DNA of 64,000 nt from the NCBI RefSeq assembly GCF_036417845.1, contig NC_089981.1, positions 28,991,053 to 29,055,052 on the forward strand. Direction: 5' to 3'. The translations under genes were made by a program, and so were the position numbers. The notes under the pieces are model-generated. The model was not told where the DNA came from. It did no database searches and saw only the letters and a list, made by a program, of their open reading frames with translations. Shown here in pieces: positions 24,830-36,429 of the stretch. Position 1 is the stretch's first letter; each line of letters begins with the position of its first letter. The stretch is from Apteryx mantelli. Its lineage: Eukaryota > Chordata > Aves > Apterygiformes > Apterygidae.

Positions 24830-25300
24830 GTGCCATCAGCATGTTGGACTCTGGCCCATATCAGAGCAGCTGTTGGGGCCCTGAGTGCACCAACAGGCTG
24901 TAATTGCCCTGACCAGCCTGACCTGGGATCTGTACCCACGCGCCTGCTGCCCAAGGGCCCAGAAGCCCTACTGAAGCTCAGGCCAGGCCATGTTGTGGGT
25001 TGGCCTGTGCCCAGCCCTGTCCCTTGCTGGGCCTGACTTGCTGTCTGGATTCACCTTGGACCTGACTGGTCCCTTTGCATTTGCCCAGTGATCACTGGGC
25101 TGCCAGCAAAACCTGTCACTGCCACCAACCAGGCCTGGCTGAGTGCTGTGGGACTGTGCCCTGGCCAGTGACAGTGCTGTCCTGCAGTCACCCTCAACTC
25201 CTGGCTCATCCTCCCTCATGGGGCAGCCCTGCTCTTGCTGCTCTCTGACAGTACCAAGCCTCCTATGTGAAGCACACCATAGCTGTTTCCATTTGCTTAT
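24830..25300. other. GC-rich block without CpG-island character
   Basis: About 470 bases of clearly higher GC content than the flanks, rich in CCTG, GGCC and TGG words and with phrases such as CCTGACCAGCCTGACCTGGG and CACCTTGGACCTGACTGGTC. The short-phrase repetition suggests a diverged retroposon or old GC-rich repeat. Open frames on both strands show no known domain. Confidence 0.4.
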
Positions 25301-25339
25301 CACCCTCCCCAGACTGATGCACCCTGAAGTACCATGAGC

Positions 25340-28320
25340 ACAAGAGTCCCAGGATAGCCAGGGAAACTGGCATTGGAGGTAAAGTTTGGAGGAAGGAGAA
25401 GTATGTGAACATCTTTTTCAAAGGCAGTCAGCATCCTGCTTTGGACTATGGAGAAGCCTAAAAAGGAGCAGCTATGCTGGCATCTGAGCAGCTTTGGGAA
25501 CTGAATCACTGGTTTTCCTGGCAATTGATTTCAGGGTATGATACTGATCTGGTTCAGACAGAGTTCAAAACATTCCTATTTACACAAACAGATGTAGTGA
25601 ACAGGAAAGGCACTTTTGCAAGCTGGCATCTTTCCTTTGAATACAAACACTTCATCTCAAAAACATACAATTTCCTGCTTCCAAAAGGGTTGATGGGTAA
25701 ATTCAATTATTCACACTTAGGAAAATCTGTGTAGCTGAGAATCTTGCTAACTAACCTGAGGTTAAACACAAAAACATATTTTAAGTTGACTATCCTTGGG
25801 GAATCAAATTTCCAAAAGCATTTGCTAGTTTCGTTAAGTGAAATGTGACAGGGAGGTTCTTCACTGTCCCATAGAGAAACTGGAACTACAACAGACAGCT
25901 TTCCTCAGGATACGCAGCAATCCTTGTGAACAGTCTGGCTTCATATTACTTTGTTGCGAGCACAGGCTGGCAGAGTCAGGGTTTGGAGATTCATTCCTCC
26001 TTCTTACACACCCTCAATTAAAAGAAATCTATTTAAAATTTGGGGGTTATTCCTTTTCTGTTCACAGATAAAGGCAGAAAAATCATGCGGGTTGATTTCA
26101 GCTAAAGAAAGACTAACCACCACTAACCAGGTGCAACGTATGAGCTTTCAGAAATTACTGCAGGTTCTGCAGAGTTACACAGCAATGTGCAAAAATAATA
26201 CAAGCCAGAAGTGTGACATACAGTCAACAGAGTAATTAAGCATGTGAGTTTCAAATCTGTTTTTTCAAGTTGATATAAAATTCATATGGCCATATTCACA
26301 GCCATATTCACATTGGCTTTGTATACTGTATGCCATCAGAAAGCCAACATACAGCTTCTGGAGATAAATCTGAAATCATTTAGTTTTGGTAGAGGTACCA
26401 TTTTATATACCCCTCTACTTTCTAAATAACCTACTTGCATCGTTTGTACCTTTAAAAAAAATCATAAAGCAGAGACTGCCTTGAAAATAACCATGCCTAA
26501 GGTCTAGGGGAGACAGGGACTAGACGATCTAAATGCTTCCATGACTACTAAAATGGACAAGATTATTGAATCTAGTTGAATTGCTTCAAATATTTTGTTC
26601 ATCAAAAAGCAGAGATTAGGTGGTACAAAATCCTTCCTGAAATATTTTGCCTGTTAATAATTAAGACCATGTTTTACTACAGCATTTTCTAAAATGAAAT
26701 ACATTTAGATTTCCTTTCAAAACCATCATTGTACTCTGAAGCTTAGCTGAAATTTAATTTCAAAATTTAAGAGAGAATTACATTTCATTTGACACAATGA
26801 TTTATGTTTCATTTCAGGAAGAAAAGAAATAAATCTATATTATATGTTATTCCAAAACGAATCTTCCTTTGTATTTTTCAATTCAGATAGGGAAACCCCC
26901 CAAAATCAGTGAAGTTCATGTCTCTTAGCAGATTACATGAGCGCTAACCTCACTACTTTTCCTGCATTTAGCAGTAGTGGGCACACACAGAATCCAAACT
27001 CTACCTTTTAATTAAAACATCCCTGTGCTAAAAACTAGATCTATCTCATTAAATATTTTAGGTCTGTAACAACCTCAGACACCACCTAGTTGGGTAGCAA
27101 AGTTTTACTTGCAGTCAACAAAGGCCATGCCTTTAAAAGGAACAACCAGTCCACCTGCAGTGATTCATATCCTGCACAGCAAACATCACTTTTCAAAAAG
27201 AAAAGCCAAGGATGGAGAAAGCCTTGCTCATTAAAAGAAAACAAATTATACTCCAAGTCTCAGGCAGGCAACATCGCTGTTTACTAGGAGCTTCACTCAA
27301 AGTCTACTTACTCAAACCATTAGAAAGACGGTCCTTTATTTCAACAGACTTTGGCTCAAATGCTACCTTCTAGTTCTACATACCATTCATTCCACACAGC
27401 AGTCTCATGAGACACCAGCAGGTTTCACTGTTGCTTTGTAAATCTGGACAATTTTTACTTCCTCACTAAAGTGAAGACAGTTAAGAATCCTTTTTTTTTT
27501 TTTCCATAAATGTGTTGTCTCTGTAAAAAGCCATGCAAAAAGTCTTGCAGTGTCACTGTCTGCATCTTCCCCCACACACACACCCAAAAGATAAGGAGGG
27601 GACTTTGCTCACCAGCCCTGGCCTCCGGAGCCTTTCATAGTCATTCCGGTCCATGTGCCTACAAAAGACATGCTCATGCTCTATGTGAAAACCATAAGAG
27701 AGATACTAATAAAAGGCAAAAATGAGCTGCCATGGGTGCTCTGGGAGTCCCACAGACTGTTCAGGCTTCCAGGAAGGAAATCTCCAAGAAGAAGAGAGTT
27801 CTTGTATGCTCTCTCCATAGAGAAGCCATTAGGCTCTAACATCTGTCCACATTGCTCAGTTTCAAAACTGAATGGCTGCATGAAGGACCAAACTCAATTC
27901 CCCCAAAGGATATTCTGTTCTGCAGATACTTGTACATAATGGTGACCACAATCAAAAGGTCTGTAATGTCGCAAAGAAAATACTTAAACCAATGCTCAGC
28001 CATGAACACAAGCCTCATGGGAACTTGGCCATTTGGAAATGAATCCAGAAGTTTAAATCATTAGCTCCCTGGGTGTGGTGAGATTAGCCTGTGCCTATCA
28101 CACAAACAAACTTTCCCACAAGATTGACAACACAAGAAGCTTTGGGACAAGGAACAACAACAAATGCAAGGAGATAAAGTTTATCTGAAACTAATCAGGC
28201 ACTAACCATTTGAGGAAGCCTGTCAATTCCCCACATGTGGATTCTTTATAAGAAAGGGTGAAGCACTAGTCTCTCAAACTAACAGATGAGAGCAGCACAT
28301 TGATTTGGATTTAAGATATA
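25340..28320. other. Gene-free intronic stretch
   Basis: AT-rich. A small tandem duplication of CCATATTCACA lies near 26288-26312. Nothing else recognised. Confidence 0.5.
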
Positions 28321-28323
28321 TAG

Positions 28324-28325
<2 letters not shown>

Positions 28326-28355
<30 letters not shown>
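28326..28355. repeat. (CA)15 microsatellite
   Basis: Fifteen uninterrupted AC dinucleotides. Confidence 0.95.
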
Positions 28356-28358
<3 letters not shown>

Positions 28359-28548
28359 CTCTGATTACTCTTCTCAGTTTCCTCAGAGGGAAAATGCAAA
28401 AGGATTCCCAGCATCAGAGCAACTTCTAACAGTCACTCAGTTTATATACAGTCAGTGTATTCCACCTTCCATATGGAAACAAGTTTGTGAGCTTTTGTAA
28501 TGAAACAATAAGATTTAAGTACTTCCTTGATAAAATTTTAAAAAACCC

Positions 28549-29540
28549 TCACTGTATAAAAAACACAAGAAAAACTAGGGCATGTGCATGAGGCAACTGA
28601 AATGGGAGGGTATGGAGAAAATATTCTTCAGAAGGGTGTGATGTCAAAGGAAAAAAGAAAGATGACAGAAAACACAAGGAAAAAGTCAAACTGAAGCAGT
28701 CTGGAAGAGGTCTGTGCCCACATGTGAGTGACATGAACAAGAAAACAGAAACAGAACTTTCACAAACCCAAAACTGCTCCCAAGGAAATGCTCTTACCAT
28801 CAAATCTAATGTGAGAAGTTTTGAGTCCCAAATGTTAAAGCATGACTTGAGGGCACAAAACCCGGTAAGATATAAATGCAGAGACAATTCCAAAAAGGTC
28901 AGTGAAAACAGTGAAGGAACAGGAACATCCTCTATGAGGAAGACTGAGACAAAAGGCATATGCCAACACTGTATTCGTACCAACCTTTTCTCAAACAGCC
29001 TACAGGATTTGGTGTACTTGATTCTATTCAGTAATACAGCAACAGCCTGCTGTACTTCAGAAAATTTCCCAGATTTCCACAATATTCTCTATTGCTTCCT
29101 GCAGACATTCTGATTTGCTAGCTATGAGTTGAGATCCTGGGTTTTGGCTCTCGATGCTTATTCCTGATGAAGTATTAACTTTCCGGGTGCTCCCCCGATA
29201 CTGCCCTAACAACATTTCCAGTGTCTCCCGTAAACACAGCATCTCTCATGTCACATCTGTCAAAGGCTCACTTGTGCTGGAAGGCCTCAAGAGCTGCTCC
29301 ATTTCAGGGAAAATTTGCTGGAGGAGCTGTATAGCAGAAAGCTGTGCTGATTGCTCCCCAATAGACTGAAAAACAATTCACATCCACATGCACAGATTTG
29401 TTGGAAGTGATTTGCCCTGGAATTCGAAGGGCACAAACTTGTGTAGTATAATCAGCTCAGTATCAGTTACACACTATTGTAACTGGCACTCAGCTCCTTC
29501 AAATGCTCCAGTTCTCCAACTGGAGAAGCAAACAGACCCT
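28549..29540 (-). other. Possible decayed coding sequence
   Basis: On the - strand, frames broken by stops give protein-like stretches: GEQSAQLSAIQLLQQIFPEM (about 29360-29290), then TLEMLLGQYRGSTRKV and LQEAIENIVEIWEIF (to 29057), then VQQAVAVLLNRIKYTKS (about 29055-29000). A coiled-coil-like composition with stops and frame changes would fit an old processed pseudogene. I cannot name a parent gene, and chance is not excluded. Confidence 0.2.
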
Positions 29541-29544
29541 GCAC

Positions 29545-32360
29545 TCTCAGCGTGGTGATGTGCAGCCCCCAGAAACACCCCGCAACTGTCCAACCCCGCT
29601 ATGTTCTCTTGGAAACACAATCAAAACAGCAAGTATTTCAGCTGTTTGAGGGTAGCTCCCTAATACTCACCAAGACAAAACTTGAACAGAATAAAGCTTG
29701 GTGGTATGAACACAACTGTTTTCTGTTTCCATCAGCACAACAGAACTGCCTGTGGAAAAATCTCAAGACTGTTCTGGGGTGCACAAGCCCTGAGGCAAAC
29801 AGCAACTCCGGGAGCAGTGGAGAGCTGCTAAACCTGTCTCTCTTTCTTTTTTCTGTTCTAAACAATGTAGCACATGCTCTTCAAATAACAGAAGCTTATC
29901 TCCTTCTGTTCAAATTAAAATCTTTATTAGCTTCCTCTAACTTTTTTGCTTGTATATTACCAGCTGCCAAGCTCAACCTGGCTAACAACATCATTTGCAA
30001 TGCTCTCCTCTCCATCTTGTATAAACAGCCCTCCACAATCTTTCACATTACATTTTGGATATAGAAGATAGCAGCAGCGTTCTATCTATCACTCCAGCTC
30101 AAAATACTGGTGCCAATTCAGATTCTCAGCTTTCCTTTGGTCCTTCTATTGAGGTTAAGTTTTGGGGACCCATTCTATATAGTATTGTCTTTCCTACATA
30201 TTTAAGTGTGTAAAATGTTTCTCCAAACTCTTACTTCCTATTTCCATCATCCATTTTCTAAATTTTCCAAGCCAGGGTTTTTGTACTTTCTCCCCAATAA
30301 CATCTTTAAAACTACTTCATTACCTTTCTTCAAATTACTCTGGTAAAAATATTCTTTTGTCATGGCCATGACCCTCATGCTGACCAGTACTGTTTCCTTG
30401 TGAATCTCCTCTCTCACTTCAGATGTACTTTGTAGAGTCAGTGGAGCAGGTGACAATTTTTTGTATTACATTTTCATAAGCATCTAGAATGGCAGGCTCC
30501 TAAACGAAAATCAGTATTCTGAAGTTTTGCAAACACACAGACACAGGAAGAATGCCTCTCTGCACCTTCTACAGGTATCATCCTTGCATAATGCAAATGA
30601 AGCATAAAGATTTTCACTGGATGCATGCTTACGGATGAGGAAAAAAAAAAAAAAAAAGACCTACAGCAGGTTTTGCTCTATCCCCTGAGGTATCCTTAGG
30701 CCTCCAACACAACAGCTGAGACACACTAGCTACAATCCCCTTAAAACTCTATTGTTGTTGATGCGGTTTCCTCTGGCCAGGGAGGTCAGGGATATTTTTT
30801 GGCCAAGAACCTTAATGACCTAACAGCATTAGAGACAAACCTTTTTCAGCTATTCGTCTGCATTCTTCAGGCATGAGGAAATGAAGAAGGGGAAGCACTG
30901 AACTATGTAAAGCTACAAAGGAAAGACAGACATTCCATGCTACAAAGCTATTCAAGTTAGCATCTCATTTATATTCCAGGATATAAACATAACTTTTCTT
31001 CCATGTGCGATGAGGATTCCCATATAAAATTTTCCAAGACCAATGCTACATAAACATTCTTAGAGACCAGCCACCCCACAGCCTTTGAGAACAGTTAGGA
31101 GGTTTGTCTATTGGGCCACTTTTTAGTATACTACCAATACATGGATCAAGGTTAACACACATTTCCCCTCCACCTGTCTGCTTCTTGTATCTGCTTTTTC
31201 CAGTCAAAAAAGGACCTTTGTTGTAGCTCCCCCCACACCAGTTTAAGTATGTAGAAAGAGCAAGAAATCTGACTCCAATAACTAATTGAGTTTTGCAGAC
31301 AACACTGGAGTATGAATAATAAAGGTAAAGGCGGCACCCAAGGGAAAAGACATCTAGTGAGACTATGGAATTGCTAGCAAACAGCACGGAATCGGTAATG
31401 AGGGTAGGCATAGAGACAAAATGCAAGAAAACGTAGGAGATAGAGGTAGGAGGGTGTCGTGCCAGGCAGACTGCTGCCAATGCCAATAGGAATTAGAGAG
31501 CGGGGTTTAGATAGACAGCCAAGCCTGTTTCCAAGCTGAAATCCCCTAAGTTCCCAAAAGAAAGTAGAAGCACATTTTTCTCTTAATCATGCATACTTTA
31601 ACAAACCTCCGGAGACTGTTCTGTAAACTGGAATGATAAAACAAAATGTCAAGACAATAAATGGGGCATTGCATCTCTGCTGTTTGTTAAAGGAAGGCCT
31701 TTTCTGACTTCAAGGCAATAACAACTTCACTTCATAAACAGAAAAGCCATGCAGAGTAAGCACTGTCTTTTAGACCGACTTAAAGGAGGACAGCAGAGTG
31801 GGGCAGCACAGAATTATCTGGCTAGACTAGTTACTTTCTAAAGCTTAAAAATGAAAATCCATACTGCCACAGGTATATCTTAGCATTTTCCTGCCATCCA
31901 TTCTGAAACATCGTAACAGGTACTGTCCTTGCATTGTTAGAGACGCTGATAAATAGCAGGAAGCAGTGTTATTATTTATAAACTGAGGAAATTTATTCCA
32001 ATTCCACCTCTGCTTCCAAACTCCTATTATAAACATAGAAAGGTGGACTGCTGCAATGTAACAACAGAGAAACAGTTAACATTTTGCTATCATTTACAAT
32101 GTAAGCATTAGGTCTACCTTTAACCTTATCTTCCCTTTTTGAACAGGAGAAATCCATTGTTATTATCTATCTGCAGACTTCACTTTGCATGCAATTGTAT
32201 TAAAGAGGCTGCAACATCTTTCTTAAGCTGGAAATATTTTACTTAACAAAAGCTTAATTTCTGGGAGAAAAGTGCCTGTGCAAAAGTAGTAAAGTAAGCA
32301 CCATGTTAAACTATGGCAAAGTATCATAGTACTGTGAGGTAAGGTAACCCTGTCGCTGGA
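29545..32360. other. Gene-free stretch, T-rich and possibly repeat-derived
   Basis: The part 29830-30460 is T- and C-rich with long open frames on the + strand and could be an old inverted retroelement. No reverse transcriptase, integrase or LTR motif is visible, so it is left unnamed. Confidence 0.35.
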
Positions 32361-32369
32361 GTACTCAGA

Positions 32370-32480
32370 AACCCAGCTCCTTCACTGGCATACTAGGTGA
32401 CTCAAGTCATGCAAGTAATTTTATTTCCCTCTGCTTCAACTTCTTAATCTACAAAACAGAGATACTAGCTAAAATCATCC
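32370..32480. mobile_element. Ancient L2/L3- or MIR-like relic
   Basis: TAGGTGACTCAAGTCATGCA, CTCTGCTTCAACTTCTTAAT and CTACAAAACAGAGATAC correspond to 'gtgaccttgggcaagtca...cctcagtttcctcatctgtaaaacagggata'. A further piece (AAAAGCACTGTATATAAGG) lies at about 32806. Confidence 0.5.
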
Positions 32481-32849
32481 AAGAACATGACAATATTCAA
32501 AGTTTCATTATTTGCTTTTAATGTTTGAATGAAACCAAAGACTTTCATTGCTCTGCAACAAGAAAGTTGTGTTGTTATGTCCCCCTCCCCATTGAAAGTG
32601 TTTGTTGGGTTTGTTTCTTTTTTAATTAGGCCTCTATCTCACTCTGGCCTCTTAAGAAACTTTTCTAGCATCAACTTAATTCCACAGAATGTTCAGCATC
32701 ATCAAAATAGCATTTTTTAATCATGCTTCATTTAATCAAAAACTTCCGACTAGTTCTAGTAATGGCTCTGGTCAGCTTTGTAAAACATTGTGGAGAATTA
32801 CAGTGAAAAGCACTGTATATAAGGTAGGTATTATTACTTGCACAAATAT

Positions 32850-35800
32850 GAACTGAAGACTTCAAAACACTTGCAAGAAACATCTATTACACCTTCATTG
32901 AATCAAACACTGCTTCAAGTCATATGATATTCTTCATGGAAGAATTTCAAAGAATATAACAATAACTAAGGGCCTTGCAACACCTTTGAAAAATAAGTAA
33001 TAAAAAGCGTGCACTCACACAAATTGCTTCATCTACTGCCGAAATACAGCTGTCTGGAGTGAAGCATAATACCCATTTAACAGTACAAAGCCACAGAAGT
33101 ATAGAGGGCACAAATGAAAAAAAATATTATTGTATTCATTTAGAGCAAGAGGGGAAGTTTGTGGAGGCAAAAGTGCAGTTAACCAAACCAGAATTTAAAT
33201 AGTACCCTGAGCTTGATGCCAGATTGGTCAGACATATCCCACATTTCCAAATTTGGTAATCTTCCAAGGATGAGTCAAAAGCTTTGCATCCAATAACTCT
33301 CTGTAGGGGTTGGTAAGGGTGGAAGGGAGGTTTTCTCTGGTTTGATTTACTGGCTAACTTAATCTGTATTGTTTATGATTGTTAAATAGTGTTGGTGGGC
33401 TGAGCTTGTGTTATCTTTAGATGACACTTTAATGTTGCAGGGCAATCATTATTACATTCTTGTAAGCTCAGAGGGCCTACAACTATCGTTTAAATCTAAG
33501 AGAAATAGTAATTCCTTGGGCAGAAAGGCAAGAGCATTAAGTCACTTTAAGTCTAGTACCTGATCCAAATCTCCTTTGAAAACCATGGTCTCTTGTAACC
33601 TCAGCTCCTTGCTGAGCTACTGATTGGCATCTTCTCCATTCAGGGGGACAGATGCCATACACTGAATCACAGAATCAAACATGCTCTTGGGAGGTCTCCT
33701 ACCCACACTGAGAGCCTTTCCCATTATTGTTTAGCCCAAGAGAAACTCTTTAGCCAGAAAATCTTAGAGGACCTCGCAAAAACTAATTTCACATCACACA
33801 CCTTGCTTTGCCAAACCCACCAGTACTAATTTAAAGCCAGATTCCACACCGCTCCATATCCTGCGGAAGAATTTGCTTTCTTTCTTAAGCAAGGGTAAAA
33901 TGCTACCACACTGGGATTTTTTTTCACCCTTTTACATTCAGCAGGGTAAAGAGTATTGTGAGATGCAGGGGGAGTGGGAATGTAGGCTATCTTTCTTCAC
34001 CAGTCTTTCAAACATTGTTTTAAAAAAGACTGAGATTCAACCTGACTGTAAGGAAGAGCACTGTGGGCGGTCATCTACAGATTCCATCCAGGAGCATTCT
34101 CCTCATCATAGAACAATTCCCTGGGAACTGATTCCTACACAAATAGAGCAGAAAGCCAAAGCATCAAAGCCTCTCGTAACTGCACTCCCATGTGAACAGC
34201 AAGTGGGCATCACTCAGCCTTAGAGCAGGATATATAACCCTGATCTTATAAAGTGTCAGCTGTGGAAAAAACATACATTTGTCCCCGCTTTTCATGTCAT
34301 TCAGTGTTGCTACTGAGCATCATACAGAAAACTACCAATGGATCAGGTTTCCGAATTGGAAACAGAAACACTGAGAAGATCTAACTTCATTTGCACTTAG
34401 ATTTTTTTCATTCACTATCCTCCTCTAAGAAACTTAGTGTCATGCTGGTTGCATGGCTTTTAAGGCACTTGCATTTTGCTAAGATAACTCAAGTATTTAT
34501 ACAGCTCAAGGTTTATTTCCCCTATTTTGAACAACATTCACTACAAAATACAAAAGAAAGTCACATTTTTGGGAATGCTTTTTTCTGACACAGAAAACAG
34601 ATGGGGTTTCAGTCCCAAATATGCAATTGGCATTTGGCCTGGTGTAAAGACATGCCCAAATGGCCTAAGAAGTGAGCAGCTGTGGGGCCAGGGTTAGGGG
34701 GCAGGTCAGAAACTGCCTAAATTGAGGAGACATTTCAGGAGTGATTCCCCCAGGCCAGAGAACAGCTCTGAAGAAGACAAGCAATAAAGCCAGGAGCATG
34801 TATGCCAAAACCACTCATGTATAGTTTCACAATGCACAAGCTGAGACCACTTTCAAAAAATCTTTGTCCCTTTAGTATCTCATCTGAGTGAGGAATTATC
34901 AGTCAGACAGGCCTCTTGTTTACACCATCTCCTACTATCGGTTTCCGAAGAAAAGAGAGAGTTTGCACAGAGCAGCAACAAATCCAGTTTGGTACAGAAA
35001 GAAACTTTTGGTAAATACAATAAACTCTTGACACAAAAGATCAGCCCATGGCACAGGCTCTGCGGAAGAGGAACGTCTACATCAATGTAGAAAAGGACCA
35101 GAGAAGCGACTGGGGTAGGAAGAGGGAGCAGCTCATGCAGCCAACCTGCATCCCCTCCACAACTGAGGGGACAGGAGAGAAGCTGACTGCTGTGGTGCCT
35201 ATCATGAGTAAAAAGACCCTGCAGAAACCAAAGCACAGCTGAGGAGGTAAACAAGGCTTTCTTTACCTGCTCATTCTCTTCCTTGTCTGTACTTTATCCA
35301 TAGGTTAAAATGATGGACCCAAGAGCAACTGTACAAAAATGTATTTTGCAAAGGTTGCAGCTAGGTTTGCTTCAGGGGACTGAAGTCGCTCTAGCAAGTC
35401 AAACAGGCTGCATACATGCAGAATTAATAAACAATTCCTACAGAATCCAAGGAACTGAGAAAGAAATAAGGTTATTTGAAAGGTTTTACGGAGAAAGTGT
35501 TACCTAAAACCTAATTTAACCTTAGCCTGAAAACTTTAGAGCACAGTATACGTGCAGGAGAGACCTGTACACCATTTCATATTAGGTAGCTGCTGAACAG
35601 ACCTGTCACACATTTAATAAAGCAGTGAAATAAGGTATTCACATAGCATGTTTAACTATAAACATATTTGTACTATTTTCTTTAAATGAAAGTGTAACTG
35701 TGCTGAAAAAAAGGAAAGTCAGAACTTTTGCTGCATCACAAAAATACTTTAACAGCACCCTTGTGCAGTCCTGCTTTAAGAGGCCTATCAGGCCTATATG

Positions 35801-36240
35801 CTTTCAGATTCTAACAGGGGTGCCAAGCTGGAAGTTAGTGAATTGTCAGGTGCCTTGGAGGGTCCAGCTCCTTTGAGGAAGTAGTCTTGAATACTCTCTT
35901 CTGGGTCATACATCATTGCTATTCCTTCCCTTCAGGGCTTCATCTCACATTTGGCTAAGGAGCACAGCTGCAGCTCCTTCCAATGTCAACACCTTTTCTT
36001 TGCTTGGCAAGAGGTGTCAGTGCAGAACAAACATGAGGTACTGCCTTCTTAGGCTCAGAGTTCCCTGAATCATGTGCACTTTTCAGGCTCAATCTTATGA
36101 TCACTAAAACTTAACAGTAAAACTGCCATCAGCCTCCAGAGGGCTATTTCAGGCCATCACATCTTTTCCAGGTTAGGAAAGAAATGCAACAAAATGCAGA
36201 ACACACATCATAACAAACAGCTTAATACAAACATTCAGTA
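32850..36240. other. Gene-free intronic stretch
   Basis: No coding exon or RNA gene recognised. A GAATCACAGAATCA phrase at about 33663 is reminiscent of avian CR1 ends but is too short to call. Confidence 0.45.
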
Positions 36241-36249
36241 ACTTTATGC

Positions 36250-36285
36250 TTCTTTAATGTGCAGATCTTCTTTAATGTGCAGATC
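36250..36285 (+). repeat. 18-bp tandem duplication
   Basis: TTCTTTAATGTGCAGATC is present twice in tandem. A related copy, TTTCTAATGTGCAGATC, occurs about 570 bases to the right near 36835. Confidence 0.9.
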
Positions 36286-36289
36286 TCAG

Positions 36290-36425
36290 GAATATTCAGA
36301 GACACCAATTATCCCCTTTACAGAAACCCTTTAGAGAAAACTGAGGCATCCTTTATAGAAACCAAGGTACAGGCAATGAAATGACCTACAGAGAACCTCC
36401 TAGTGAGTCAACAACAAAGTCATGT
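36290..36425. mobile_element. Ancient L2/L3- or MIR-like relic
   Basis: ATTATCCCCTTTACAGAAAC, AAAACTGAGGCATC, AAATGACCTACAG and TAGTGAGTCAACAAC keep the order of 'attatccccattttacagatgaggaaactgaggcac...gtgacttgcccaag...agtggcag'. Confidence 0.5.
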
Positions 36426-36429
36426 GATG

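Noticed and set aside
31046-31486. 146-codon - strand frame
   Set aside because: No domain, no splice signals supporting an exon, and ordinary intronic surroundings.
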